Of a DNA stretch of 64,000 bases, positions 54,201 to 64,000 are shown piece by piece; position 1 is the first letter of the stretch; every line of letters starts with the position of its first letter. This stretch comes from Lunularia cruciata. Its lineage: Eukaryota; Streptophyta; Marchantiopsida; Lunulariales; Lunulariaceae. The notes under the pieces were generated by a model that saw nothing but the letters and a program-made list of their open reading frames with translations, had not been told where the DNA came from and ran no database searches. The stretch lies in contig OX419760.1 in the NCBI GenBank assembly GCA_948567375.1, positions 55,118,001-55,182,000 of the forward strand. The letters are read 5' to 3'. A program made the position numbers and the translations under genes.

Positions 54201-54754
54201 ATCCAACTCAATGGTACCCACTATACCAGAGTAGCGCTTGGAGCCTTTGGAGGCCCCATAATCTCATCCATGTCCCATAATAACGGTACAAACACACCAA
54301 GTGCACTCCCAACTAAATCAGCTCATGTATCAAATTGCAAATCAGAGTCAATCTCCTCTCTCATTGGGACCTCAAATACAAGTTGATATCAAGTGCTTTG
54401 GGTAAACCCACTACGTACTACAATGTTATCTCCTTGGAATCCCCAAAGAACTCCATTGTGACAATGTAACTCAAATCACAACCATAGCCACCACAAGTAC
54501 TCCACCAAGGATCACCACCAAGTGCCACTACCAAGTGCCAACACCAACTAAACACCATCCACTAATATAGCTCTAATGGCAACAACTACACTAGGAGAAA
54601 GAGTGACCTATAAACTGCAATCATAACATGCACTCTCATGGTCTATAGGTCAATATATCTTGCATTATTGGAGAGAAGAAAAGGTATTCTGATGGGTCAT
54701 CACTCTAGCCTCACTACCAAGAGCACACCATAGCACTAATGCTCTAAAGTCGGG
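51277..54754 (-). mobile_element. Degenerate gag-protease retroelement (E)
   Basis: Right to left, minus strand. A gag stretch (about 53700-53500) has FWYGILNKEL. A zinc-knuckle pair (about 53340-53200) includes CDHCRKFGHNSD followed by a mutated last Cys. A Gly/Arg linker with an 18-bp tandem repeat follows. A retropepsin-like region lies at 52500-51700 (KVVDSGANLV near 52490; SYDVLVGRVVLYPM near 52040; then IDYWEKTVSYRQGWQ). The many frame changes and stops show age. No pol is readable. I cannot assign a family. A GCGCC-containing edge and an AGAGCATTAGTGC stretch near 54745 may mark LTR and primer site. Confidence 0.5.
53065..53108. repeat. 18-bp tandem repeat (2.4 units)
   Basis: Unit CCTCTACCAGGTGTGGAT at 53065-53082 and 53083-53100, with a partial third. 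On the minus strand it encodes Gly-Ser-Thr-Pro-Gly-Arg repeats in the gag linker of element E. Confidence 0.9.
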
Positions 54755-56219
54755 GCGCCTCACATAAACATGGTGCACAAACAGGAAGTAAAGAATGGAG
54801 GAGGTCCAATCACAAGAAGTCTAAAAAAAACCCTCTATTTCATAAATCAACACTAGATTAACTTTACCACCATTTGGCATTTGATATAATGGGAGTGTCT
54901 ACCTATTTCTTAAGCTACCAAGTTCAACACAAATGGAATCAAATTGCTTCTCCTAGCCAAAGCTACATGTGTATAGATATTAGTGGAACAATCACTATGA
55001 CAACAAGTGAAGGTGGATCAGATGGCTAGGGCACCAATTTAGGAACTAAAGATTTGGGGTTCAAACCTTGTTGCGCATAAGCTAGAAAGGTGGGCAAATT
55101 TTGCCAAACAATGACCAAAAACTCATCTTAACTAGCTAGCCTCATGCCTCAAGTTGACCTTCTAGGTCTTTGTAGCCTCCAATAGCCCTATGCCTTGAAG
55201 CCTCTTAATGCCCAAATGAGACCTTTCTTCTTGCCAACTCAAGCACTAGCACAAGGGCAACTTAGCAACCTCCAACTTTAGGCAACTACCGCCAATCCAT
55301 TGCATCTCCTCTACATTGGCTGACTACCAAATCCTCTACTAAATCTCAACTCAAGCAAAATTGGGCCTCCAATTCTAAGCAACTTGCACCAATATGTTGC
55401 ACCTCCTCTATAGTTGGTTGACCATCCAATCCTCCCCTAAATCTCAACTCAAGTCAAATTGGGATGATAGGGATCTCCAAATCTCTAATTCAAGGAGATG
55501 GTTCCCAATTCCACCTTCAATTTGCACTTTGAGCTCAACTTGCACCAAATTGACCTTGATTTCACCTCTTGGGCTCAAATTGAACACCCATTGTCAAAAA
55601 TTGACTCGATTCTTAAAAATTTAGACATTGTTACGTACATCGTATGCCCCACTGCCAAATCTATATCAAATTGCATAGAGTTTATACACACAATCACTCT
55701 TAGGGAAATTTGAATCACAATCAAAGTACCAACAATCAGCTAGGCTTGGAGATACCACCAACACCCTTAGTTCTTGCACCCAATTTCTCCTTGATTTTGA
55801 CTTCTATGATGTAGTCAATTCTTTTTCCACTTGAACCACACTCTAATAGATTTGTACTCGACCCTTCACTCAACAATCTGCCAACAAGTGGCATTGATTA
55901 CAATCAAGCCACACCTACTCTAGCTAATAGACTATAGGTGATGCTCGTTGGCCTTTGTCCTCCATAACCAAGAACTCAAAGGCTCAACATCAAAGAAGTG
56001 AGCTCTTTAGAATTGCACTTCAAAGGTATACTCCTTTACTTGAACTAGGTCTCCAACCCTAATGGTCACTAACAGCACATCCAATTGTATGAATGGTGGA
56101 TCCCACCATATGATCAATAGCCGTAAGATGAAATTGGACCACCAACAAGTAGTCCATGAGTAACTACCAAAATACATATGACTACCAATACTACCACTCC
56201 AATTTCCAAGCAAACTAGC
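54755..56219. other. Unassigned repetitive DNA
   Basis: No coding domain is readable on either strand. It may include the LTR of element E (left edge) and the 3' part of copia element F (right edge), but I cannot place boundaries. It contains a 97-bp tandem pair (listed separately). Confidence 0.4.
55282..55474. repeat. 97-bp tandem duplication
   Basis: 55282-55378 and 55379-55474 are similar direct copies, each from GCAACT through a CTCCTCTA block to TAAATCTCAACTCAAG. Divergence is moderate, so it is old. Confidence 0.8.
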
Positions 56220-57495
56220 CTCAGTGCTATAAATAGCAATTAATGTGTCATTGAGATAAAAATAAAGCATGGAAATGAAGATCCTTAATGAAGATAGTAA
56301 CTATTACCATTGCCTTTGAGTTGATGAAACACATTAAACAAGGAGAAGAGTCAATAGCCTTATATAATTACCAAGGAGATTGCATGGCAATATAAAGAGG
56401 CCTTTGGAGATAGCAAACTATTCTTTTTGAGGAATTGATATCCTTCTAGAATTTTCATATAATATGCTCATTAAGGAAGGCAATTTTAACATCCTTTTGA
56501 TGGACATAAATTATACTATGTTAATAGAGCAAAAATGAGTCTAATTAAATATGTTACAACCAAAGATAAAATATCAATATGATCTAGACAATATTGTTGA
56601 GTGAAGCCCTGTGTCACTAATTTGCTTTAGAGCCATTGAGTTCAAGTTGAAGTTTGACAAGCAATTTTCAAGTAATAGGTCTATGTTGAGGTAAGAGATG
56701 AGAGAATCTTCATGTGGCATTGGTCTCATGGAAGTTCAAGTTACCTTCAATAGTGCATTGCCAATAATCTGCCCTTGGTGAATGCATAGCTTCAACATAC
56801 ATAGATGGTTCAAAATGAACAGTAGAACAAGTAATAAGAGAGCATGTTTATTGCATCACCTTGAGTGGGAAGTAATGACTCATGGTCATAATTTTCTTTG
56901 GAGCACATTATGGAGGAACACTTCTATTAATCCAAGATGACCATCTGAGAGGGATAATGTTTCATGAGGAAAACGTGGACAATCCTCTTAAATTGAATAT
57001 CATCATCTTGGGGAGCAAAGATGCTTAAAGTATGATATTGGAGAGTTACTAATGTTTCATAAGAAATCATTTATGGTTGTAAATTTTTGGGTAAACAAAG
57101 GAGACCAAAGACAAGGAGGTGTTAAAGAATGTTTTCCAAGGGGAGGTGTAAGAGCAAGTCCAAAGACATGATCAATCTAGCCTTGTGGATGGGATGGTTG
57201 AGAAGTAGAATGAATAGAGGTGGTAGGAAAGTGATAGTCTTCTTCATCTATAAGTGGAACCTATGGAATAACATCAACAAAGTACATATTACGTAGTGTT
57301 GGCACAACTTAATGTTGAGTGTGCACTACTATCCAAGAGTGTTCTAAAGAAGGACCACTTGAATATGTAGAGGCTATAAAGCCTAGAGTTTGGGTAGGAT
57401 GTGAGGTTGAGCTTGGGTTAGAAATAGCAGATATAAATGTTGGCAAGTTGGAAGGAGGTTGAGAGGCTTTGCCACTTGTGGTGTGATAGAAGAGT
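56220..57495 (-). pseudogene. F reverse transcriptase relic
   Basis: With frame changes allowed, the minus strand gives the copia RT order: EAMHSPRADYWQ, NAT, LLPQHRPIT, a GFTQQYCLDHIDI-like block, VHQKDVKIAFLNEHI, and finally LYFYLNDTLIA, where the catalytic YVDD has become YLND. No open stretch exceeds about 90 codons in this frame set. Confidence 0.65.
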
Positions 57496-60400
57496 TGTGA
57501 CAACCCAACAAGTATAACTTTTGCAATAATCAGTATGTAATTGTTTGTTCCCATAGAGATATTGGCCATAGGTAGTCAAATATGAAGTAAAGGTAACAAA
57601 ACAGTTCTTCTTAGTTGTGTCTTTAGCCTCTTGGGTAGAAACCACACCCAAAAGAGAGCAAAGAGCACTCAATTTGCAGTCTTATCACAAATTACAATAT
57701 CCATAAATCACAAATTCTTCAAAATGTTTCCAAATTGATATTGATTAGTATGATTCAGTTGCTTCAAAGAAGGTTACTTCACCATAAAGTCACTTTGCCT
57801 TGGAATTGTGGTTGACCTATCCATTGAAAGTACAACTTCCTCAATCAAAATTGCTTTGCATTAACCCATGTTGCACTCACAAATGCAAAATACTACCAAC
57901 ACTATAATTATTCACAAATTTGTCAAGGCATTACCTTGATTGCTAACCACTCAAAATTGAACACATAGAATGGAATTAGAGTTGTAGAATCCAACATCTA
58001 ACACAATCCAATTGCAATTCAAACTACTCCCACCACTCACAAACACACACCCAAGATTGATACTTGAAATTAAGCTAAAACAATGAGCACTACGTGTTAA
58101 TGCTTTGCTTTACTCAACTTCAAAACTGAATATACAATTATGAAAATGGTTGCTTTAAATAGGCAAAGCACTCAACAATTATCCAAACTACCTAAATTGC
58201 TTCAATTGCCATTTACACATCTTCAGATCTGAATAAACACTCTATCACTTCAGATCTCCCACTCCAAATCTCAATCTATTACTTCTATTCTGATCTGACT
58301 TCTATTTCTACTTTAGCTTCTACACCCAAATTACCTACTAGTGCCTCTTGCACTTTGGGTTCATCTATTATAACTACATCTTCTTCTACTTCTTTCATAT
58401 CCTTATTCTAAATTACAATTGAATTTGCAATCCTATAATCATTGTCTCATTTTTTGTCCTTAATTCTTCAGCTGACTTAAGTAAATCATCCAAAATCACC
58501 TCAACTACTTGGGTTTCTTTACTTTCCTTCAAACTATTGTGAAGTTCATCTAAGTCTTTTCTAACTAAATCTAAACTAAGAAAAACATTGTCTCCTACTT
58601 CAATTATCTTTCTATCTACTTTGTCTTTAAGACAAATCAATAGATTATTCATATCTACACCTTTTCCAAGTTTCTTGTACAAGCAACTTCAACTTGTGTA
58701 GTCATGACTCCTCCATCATTAATTTGGCCTTAGTGCTAAACATCAGCTTTAACTTACTAACAATTCCTTCATTGATCCAAATGTCTTCTCTAAAATTGAC
58801 TCCTCTCGAGTAATCTTTCCTTCCAATTTCTCTGTAAGCACTTCAATTCCTCCACATGCTTTGCCTCCAACATCTTCTTCTCTTCCACATGGTGAACAAG
58901 CTGAGCTTTTGTGCTTTTGATCAGGTCTTGCAATCTTTCTTTGTCATGATTTTTGCTTGCCAATTCTTGTTGCCTAGCCTAATCCTTCTTTGTTGCAATT
59001 GATCTCAACCTCTCCAACTCCTACTCACTTACCAATGCTATGGCCTTGGAGTTTATTACCTCAAGTTGAGCATCATTGAATTCCACTTGTAGTCTCTCAA
59101 ACATCACCTTTTGCTCCTTCAATTCTTCTTCTTGATGTTTTAGATCACTTTTGTGCTTCTCAAAAGTCTCATGTAGATTCTCCAAACTCTTTTTATGAAG
59201 TACTACATCCACCTAAATTACTTTGGCTTCTTCCTCTCCTCAGGTCAACCATTCTTTCAATTGCAAGACTTCATTGCTCAAATGCTTCTTCACTTGCAAC
59301 TCATCCCTCATCTTTGGATAATCTCTCTACATCTCCTTCTTCTTTTGCAACTATATCAATAAAGGATAGACAATCTTTGACATGTAGTTCACTCCTCTAC
59401 ATTGTTCCTTGTACCCTTTGTCTTTGGCAAGGAATTCTTTTGCAAGTGCCTTACCCCAAAGTCTCAATCTCCTTACCTTCAGGTTGATTTCCTCTGAGCC
59501 TTCTTTTGGTCCTACACTTGCAAGCTATAGACTTCATCTTGATCTTGCCTCTCTTTGGAATACCATTCTTGGCTCTCCATCCCATTTCTCCAAGATATCC
59601 ACTTCAAGTAGCTCCAAGTATTTGGCATCCCCTCCCTCCATGCATTCAATCTTTTCATGGAACTCCTGATCTTCTTCCTCAACCCCTTCTTCTACTGACT
59701 ACTAGATTTTGGGTCTCCATCATTGTCATTGCTTGACTCCTTGCTCTGCAAATTGTGCTCTTCTTCTTCTTCAGAGCCCATGCAATTGGACTCTTCCTTT
59801 GCTTCCAATTCAACACCTGATGAAAAATCCACCACCACCATCTCATGCCTCAAGTTCAACCTCCAAGTGTTCGTTGTCTAAATTTGTGATACCAATTCCT
59901 TGAGTCAACTTTGCTTCTTTGGCCTTGGAATGGTCATTTCCACTATCTGCACTCATCTTGTTCTAGTGAATTAATCATTGCCTTCTCAAATCTATCCCAT
60001 GTAATATCATTTATCTTTGTCGACATCTCAACAAAGATCCGGGTGGAAGTGAGACACCATCTTCTATTTCTCCTCCAAGCTAAGTAAGTTCAAGCTTAAG
60101 TAGAGATGCACTATGAATGGTACAAAATAATGGGGTGGCATGTTCATTCTCCGATTTTTGATTATCTGCATCACCTGCTGGTAAAAACACTTTGCCTAAT
60201 TCACCTTCTCTCATGCAAAGATTTTGTGAAAGAAGACCGCATATAGTTTCATCACATAGGTGGTCCTCTTGGGCTTTAACATCACAATTAGAGCCCCAAA
60301 AATACTTTGCCTCATTGGGTCTTTGTAAGTATCTACCTTGTACCTATTCTTAGTGCGAGGCGCACTAAAGGTAATCTTCAACTCTTCAATCTCCTCCGCA

Positions 60401-61220
60401 GAATCACACTTCCGATAAAAAGTGATTCTTGTCACATTTCTTGCTTCCCTCTCCAATCCAACTAAGTCCATTATGCCGTATTTCCTCTCTTCCTCTTTGC
60501 CTTGGGACCATCTATACAATTGTTGGCAGTGATTTTTGCATGAAACTTGGAAAACTCAAGTTCCAATTCCAGGCAAAAAATGTGACACAAAGTTGGCTTA
60601 AGACTTTGATCCTTCTTACTATATCTAATTTCCCAATTGCAAGATTCCGCACTGCAAGTGATGGAACTTGTTTGCTGCCTTTCACTGGCATTGTTCACTT
60701 TCTACTTCAAGATCTGTCACAAATTAACCCTGCTACTTGGCTTGTAAGTCTAACTCATGTGAGATACCTTTTCAAAGGAATTGGATAACAATTCAACATT
60801 GCAGAATTCACTCAACAAGGTCTTGATTTTATACTTCTCTGATTCTTGGTCATTCTTCAATCAAACATCAATTGCAACTCATGCCTTCTACATGACTTGT
60901 TCTTGTCACTCTCAAATTTATCCTACTCTTAAAGTAGCCATTTTTGATGATTGTACCTTCTTGATTAGTTCAGCCCAAGTAAAATTTGTTAAGGTTTCTT
61001 TGAATCAGGTTGATCATTCGGATGCAAAGTATCCTTACTTTGGGTCTACATCCTTCAAGTCCGATCAAAGTCCTCCTTCCTTTGAAAAAAATTTGACTTC
61101 CTCGAGTTAGATCCAAACACGTAATTCTTCTCTTTTCTTCTCTTCTCTATTTGGCTTCAATTTGGCTTCCACATTACACTTCTTTAAAACTCATCAAAAA
61201 TGAAAAATGTAGGTACCACA
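57496..61220 (-). repeat. Solo family-A LTR A4 (3725 bp)
   Basis: On the minus strand it starts TGTGGTACCTACA and ends GGGTTGTCACA. The flanks AGAGT (57491-57495) and AGATT (61221-61225) are a target duplication with one change. It is more diverged than A3 but almost the same length, so about 3.7 kb is likely the ancestral LTR length. Confidence 0.88.
58413..60519 (-). pseudogene. LTR-encoded protein of family A in A4 (old copy)
   Basis: 60211-60519 retains the N-terminal block (TKNRYKVDTYKDPM, ALIVMLKPKRTTYVMK, FFHKIFA). A further upstream piece lies at 60471-60698 (CLELELEFSKFHAKI). Coiled-coil pieces are at 59021-59212 and 58413-58682; the latter shares KVDRKIIEVGDN with A3 (VDRKILEVEDN). 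Amino-acid blocks persist although the DNA has diverged. Confidence 0.6.
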
Positions 61221-62600
61221 AGATTGGATCATTTTTTATCTCCTTATAATTTGGCATTGCTCTTACTAGAACAAGGATATTGGCATATTGTGAAGGAGAG
61301 TTTCCTCAAAGAAAATATCCCAAGAGGTATAAGTATGTAAATTTTATAAGTGTAGTTATTAATTAGGGTTACTTTTTGGCTGTATCCAAGAGGATGCACT
61401 CATGAGACCTATCATCTATTATCCCATGGACTTCATCCTAAGATTTTTACATATACCTTACATCCAAACATACAAAGATGAAAATTCTTTGGTTAATAAT
61501 TATGCCACAATTCAAAAGGGATAATAGATTGTGTTATGTCCTTTGTTGAGCATTGGTTTTGAAGATAAGTTGAAGAAATAATAGCTTCATTCCCATATAG
61601 CATACAATGTATTGCATCAAACCAAGTTTGGTTCTTTATTTCAATAACTATATTTTGTTGTGGTATGTATGATGTAATTAGTTTGAATTCTCTACCATAA
61701 TCAATGAGGCAGTTGTCAAATTCAGAGAAAAAATATTCCCCTCCTTGATCTGACCAAAGGATTTTTAGCTTACAAGAAATTTAAGTTTTAGCCTAAATCA
61801 TACTTGAAGACCATGAAAAATCACTATGGCAGAGAAAGTAAACCAACATATATTGGGAATAATCATCTATCAAGGTCCCAAAGTATTCAAACCCTAAAAA
61901 ATGATGGAGTGGGAGTACTTCCATCAAGGTTTGGATGATTGAATTGTAAGCAAGCTACATCACAAGATGTAGCTTATCAAGGGAATTTTGTGTGTGCTTG
62001 CTTCCCATGGACATAGGTGCAGCATGTCTTTAGTGGTATTTTGGGAATATTAATGCCCTATGGCAAATATGGCCAACATTATGTGCCATAAATGTGCTGG
62101 ATGATTATGGGTGAAAAACATAGATTTGTTGGCTTAAAAAAAGAATTAGGAGTGGTCTTGGGAATAATCCAATTTACATTTTAATCTCTTATGAAATTAA
62201 AGGTCAATTTAAAAGAACAAGAGAGATAATTTTATTTTCAGCTATGCTGAGGTTGGGAAGTATGGTAATACCTTAGTGCATGATAGAAATTCATTGTATA
62301 TAGACAAAAAATAATGAGCTATTTTTAGACTTAGCTGGGAATTCTTTTGGTGGACATTGAATTGTGTAGTCTAAATCTTTGGATGAATGAAATAATAGTG
62401 GGACCCAATGATGTATTGTAGATTGAAAAATGTTATTTTGAAGGTCAAGATGTTGAAGTAAACATGAGATGGTTGGTGTTGCTAAAGATATTATAGTAAC
62501 CTTGGGACAATGAGCATCAAATGGATTTGAGGTTTGAGTTTGCTTAGGTGGGTGAGTGAAGTTGCACATAGTGATTGCATGAAGTCACCTTTTTTTTAGG
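61221..62600 (-). pseudogene. F gag-pre-integrase and integrase relic
   Basis: The minus strand shows a gag-pre-integrase tail with a C-C-T-Y-V-H-G-K-Q motif (about 62030-61980). The integrase core has YFGTLIDDYSQYMLVYFL (about 61890-61830), LWSDQGGEYFFSEF (about 61760-61715) and a YGREF...IPQQN block. A terminal FGCKVYVK block lies near 61450. DDE-type positions are partly recognisable but the frame is broken throughout. Confidence 0.7.
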
Positions 62601-62889
62601 ACTAGATAAGTCATTGTAGGCACTAAAGGAGATAGAGTCATGGTTGATAGTATCATTGTCTATGGTATTAACACCATGCAAAGAGGTGAATGTTCATTTG
62701 AAGGCAAAGTCAAATGTGATTTGGAAGTGTGTGTAGACATTTTTGACTTGTGTGGTGTCAATGGAAATCTGGATGAATATGAAATACAGAGCTCTATCTT
62801 ACTACTTGAGTGGATTGTATAAATTGATCATATTTTTTTAGCCTCTTTAGAAGAATATGAGATGCTAAGAATTGTGTCTTGAGGTATCT
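62601..62889 (-). other. Upstream part of copia element F
   Basis: Probably gag-protease of F, cut by C4 at 62889. A short plus-strand open stretch (62640-62822) shows no known domain and is treated as chance. Confidence 0.4.
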
Positions 62890-63291
62890 TGTAAAGGATC
62901 ATGACCAAGGAGAGAAATAGGAGAATGGAAGCTCACATTGGGACACTTGAATGAGGGAAAACTCCAAATGCTTGGCATGAGCTTTGGCTCTTGTATTTGT
63001 AGGGATCAAACAAGGCTCTTGAGAAGCTTCTCAAGAAGCTTCCTTGAGCCACTTTCTTGGAGTGCAAGCCAAGTTAATTGGGAAGCTTCTCAAGAAGCTT
63101 CCTTCTAAAAGTAGCCTACTTGGTGTGCAAGCTAAGCTAGTTGGAACCTTCTAGAAGCTACTTACTTGAGGTGCAAGCTAAGCTAGCCGGAAAGCTTCCC
63201 AAGAAGCTTCCTAGATACTTCTATGCTAATTTGTCTTATTTGGTACTTCATTAGCCCTAATAACTTCATTGCTAAACTCCACATTGTTACA
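62890..63291 (-). repeat. C4 3' LTR (402 bp)
   Basis: An inverted family-C LTR, TGTAAAGGATC...CACATTGTTACA. AAGCTTC units are kept but the GAATATTC heat-shock core is lost (TACTTCTATGC at about 63220). TATCT at 62885-62889 would be half of its target duplication; the other end is off-window. Confidence 0.88.
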
Positions 63292-64000
63292 TATTCCTCC
63301 ACCACTAGTTGGTGATGTTCTTGTCACCATTGAAGCTTCAAACTCTTGGATGGCCATCTATGCATTTTGGAGGTGAAAAAGAGGTTCCCATGTGGCATCG
63401 TGAAGGGGATACTCTTTCCAAAGGACCTTGTACTATGTATGTTGTTGGTGTCCTTGTTGAATGTGGCGACGTGCAAGGATACAATCAACTTCGTACTCCC
63501 CATGATCATTGATAGGGATGGGAGGAGGAGGAGGTTGGACACAAGTGGAAAAAGAAGATGGATTAGGAACAAAGGTTTTCAACTTGGAAATGTGAGAGAT
63601 AGGGTAGATTTGTATATGATAAGGTAAGGCAAGTAGATAAGCAACATGAGAGATGATTTGGGTGACCTCAAAGGGTTGTACCCAATTAAGGGTGAGTTTA
63701 CAAACTTGGGTATTAAGTGGGAGGGGTAGGTTACTAGAGGATAGAATGACTTTATCACCAACTTCAAAGGAGAGATCACAACAATGGTGGTCTTTATATT
63801 TTGATGATTTTGAGCAACAAGGAGGTGAGATTTGGCTTGTTGGAGAGATTGGAATATGGTGGTCAAGAAGGTGAAAGTATGAGGGACTTTAGATGGAGGA
63901 GGAGTAACAAGAGAATCTGGAACAAGTGAATCTTGGCCCAAATTGAAAAAGAAGGGAGAAAATCTGGTGCTTGCTTGTTTGGAATTATTATAGGCAAATT
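63292..64000 (-). pseudogene. C4 integrase C-terminus and chromodomain (continues off-window)
   Basis: On the minus strand, next to the LTR is a polypurine tract (CACCAACTAGTGGTGGAGGAATA in reverse). A chromodomain region lies at 63324-63510 (KEYPLHDATWEP-type block when read through frame changes). The integrase C-terminus lies at 63579-63941 (QSLQQAKSHLLVAQNHQ). It is collinear with 46.7-47.36 kb of C1. Confidence 0.75.

Larger units (their letters stand above)
56220..62889 (-). mobile_element. Ty1/copia element F, degenerate, split by solo family-A LTR A4
   Basis: Gene order on the minus strand is gag-pre-integrase and integrase (62.6-61.3 kb), then reverse transcriptase (57.4-56.2 kb). 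Integrase before RT is diagnostic of copia. The inserted 3.7-kb LTR at 57496-61220 separates the two. The upstream end is cut at 62889 by element C4. No LTR of F itself could be identified. Confidence 0.75.

Noticed and set aside
55017-55080. A tRNA-like or SINE head: box-B-like GGGTTCAAACC at 55057-55067 and a box-A-like TGGCTAGGGC at 55023-55032.
   Set aside because: Box A lacks the conserved A, I could not form an acceptor stem, and no second copy was seen in the window.
62640-62822. A 60-codon plus-strand ORF as a small gene.
   Set aside because: It lies antisense in the decayed copia element, shows no domain, and is of a length expected by chance in AT-rich DNA.
1-64000. CRISPR array, bacterial operons or organelle genes.
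   Set aside because: No regularly spaced short repeats with unique spacers, no bacterial gene clusters and no rRNA or organelle genes; all coding matter is plant retroelement or a spliced nuclear gene.

Overview
This is nuclear DNA of a repeat-rich land plant: Ty3/gypsy and Ty1/copia elements with plant-type primer sites, chromodomain integrases, spliceosomal GT-AG introns, no operons and no Shine-Dalgarno sites. I cannot fix the clade. The one host gene has short introns (89-449 nt), and an unusual LINE type is present, so a non-flowering plant is possible but unproven. About nine tenths of the window is nested transposons.

Left block (1-25605). A family-B chromovirus (B1) fills 3266-25605 and is loaded with insertions. 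These are two solo LTRs of its own family (6727-7330, 7601-8135), a complete family-A gypsy element (A2, 8988-19741, flanks GACAT/GACAC), and a third solo B LTR (20084-24635, target duplication CTTCA). That third LTR itself carries a 3.8-kb solo family-A LTR (20587-24367, target duplication AGATT). B1's own 5' LTR is cut by a family-C element (C3, 64-3265), which in turn hosts a solo A LTR (1447-3097, target duplication AGCTT).

Host island (25606-32400). An apparently intact 14-exon gene (27049-31257, 447 codons) encodes a DUF185/NDUFAF7-type SAM-dependent methyltransferase with a mitochondrial-type presequence. Just upstream lies an inverted duplication of its promoter and first exon (25883-26179 against 26978-27272). 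A LINE fragment (32401-34457, minus) follows, with reverse transcriptase, a CCHC finger and a restriction-like endonuclease tail.

Right block (34458-64000). A minus-strand family-C chromovirus (C2) was hit by a complete plus-strand family-C element (C1, 34565-47787, target duplication ACCTT), which was hit by a complete family-D gypsy element (38520-46102). Then come a degenerate gag-protease element (E), a minus-strand copia element (F) split by a 3.7-kb solo family-A LTR (57496-61220), and the 3' end of another family-C element (C4, from 62890).

Two points stand out. Family-A LTRs are very long and every sizeable copy carries the remains of one conserved sense-strand ORF of unknown function (acidic, coiled-coil C-terminal part) behind a TATA box, so the protein is encoded inside the repeat ends and not in the gag-pol interior. 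Family-C LTRs hold dense GAAnnTTC heat-shock-element arrays upstream of their TATA box, suggesting a heat-responsive retrotransposon.
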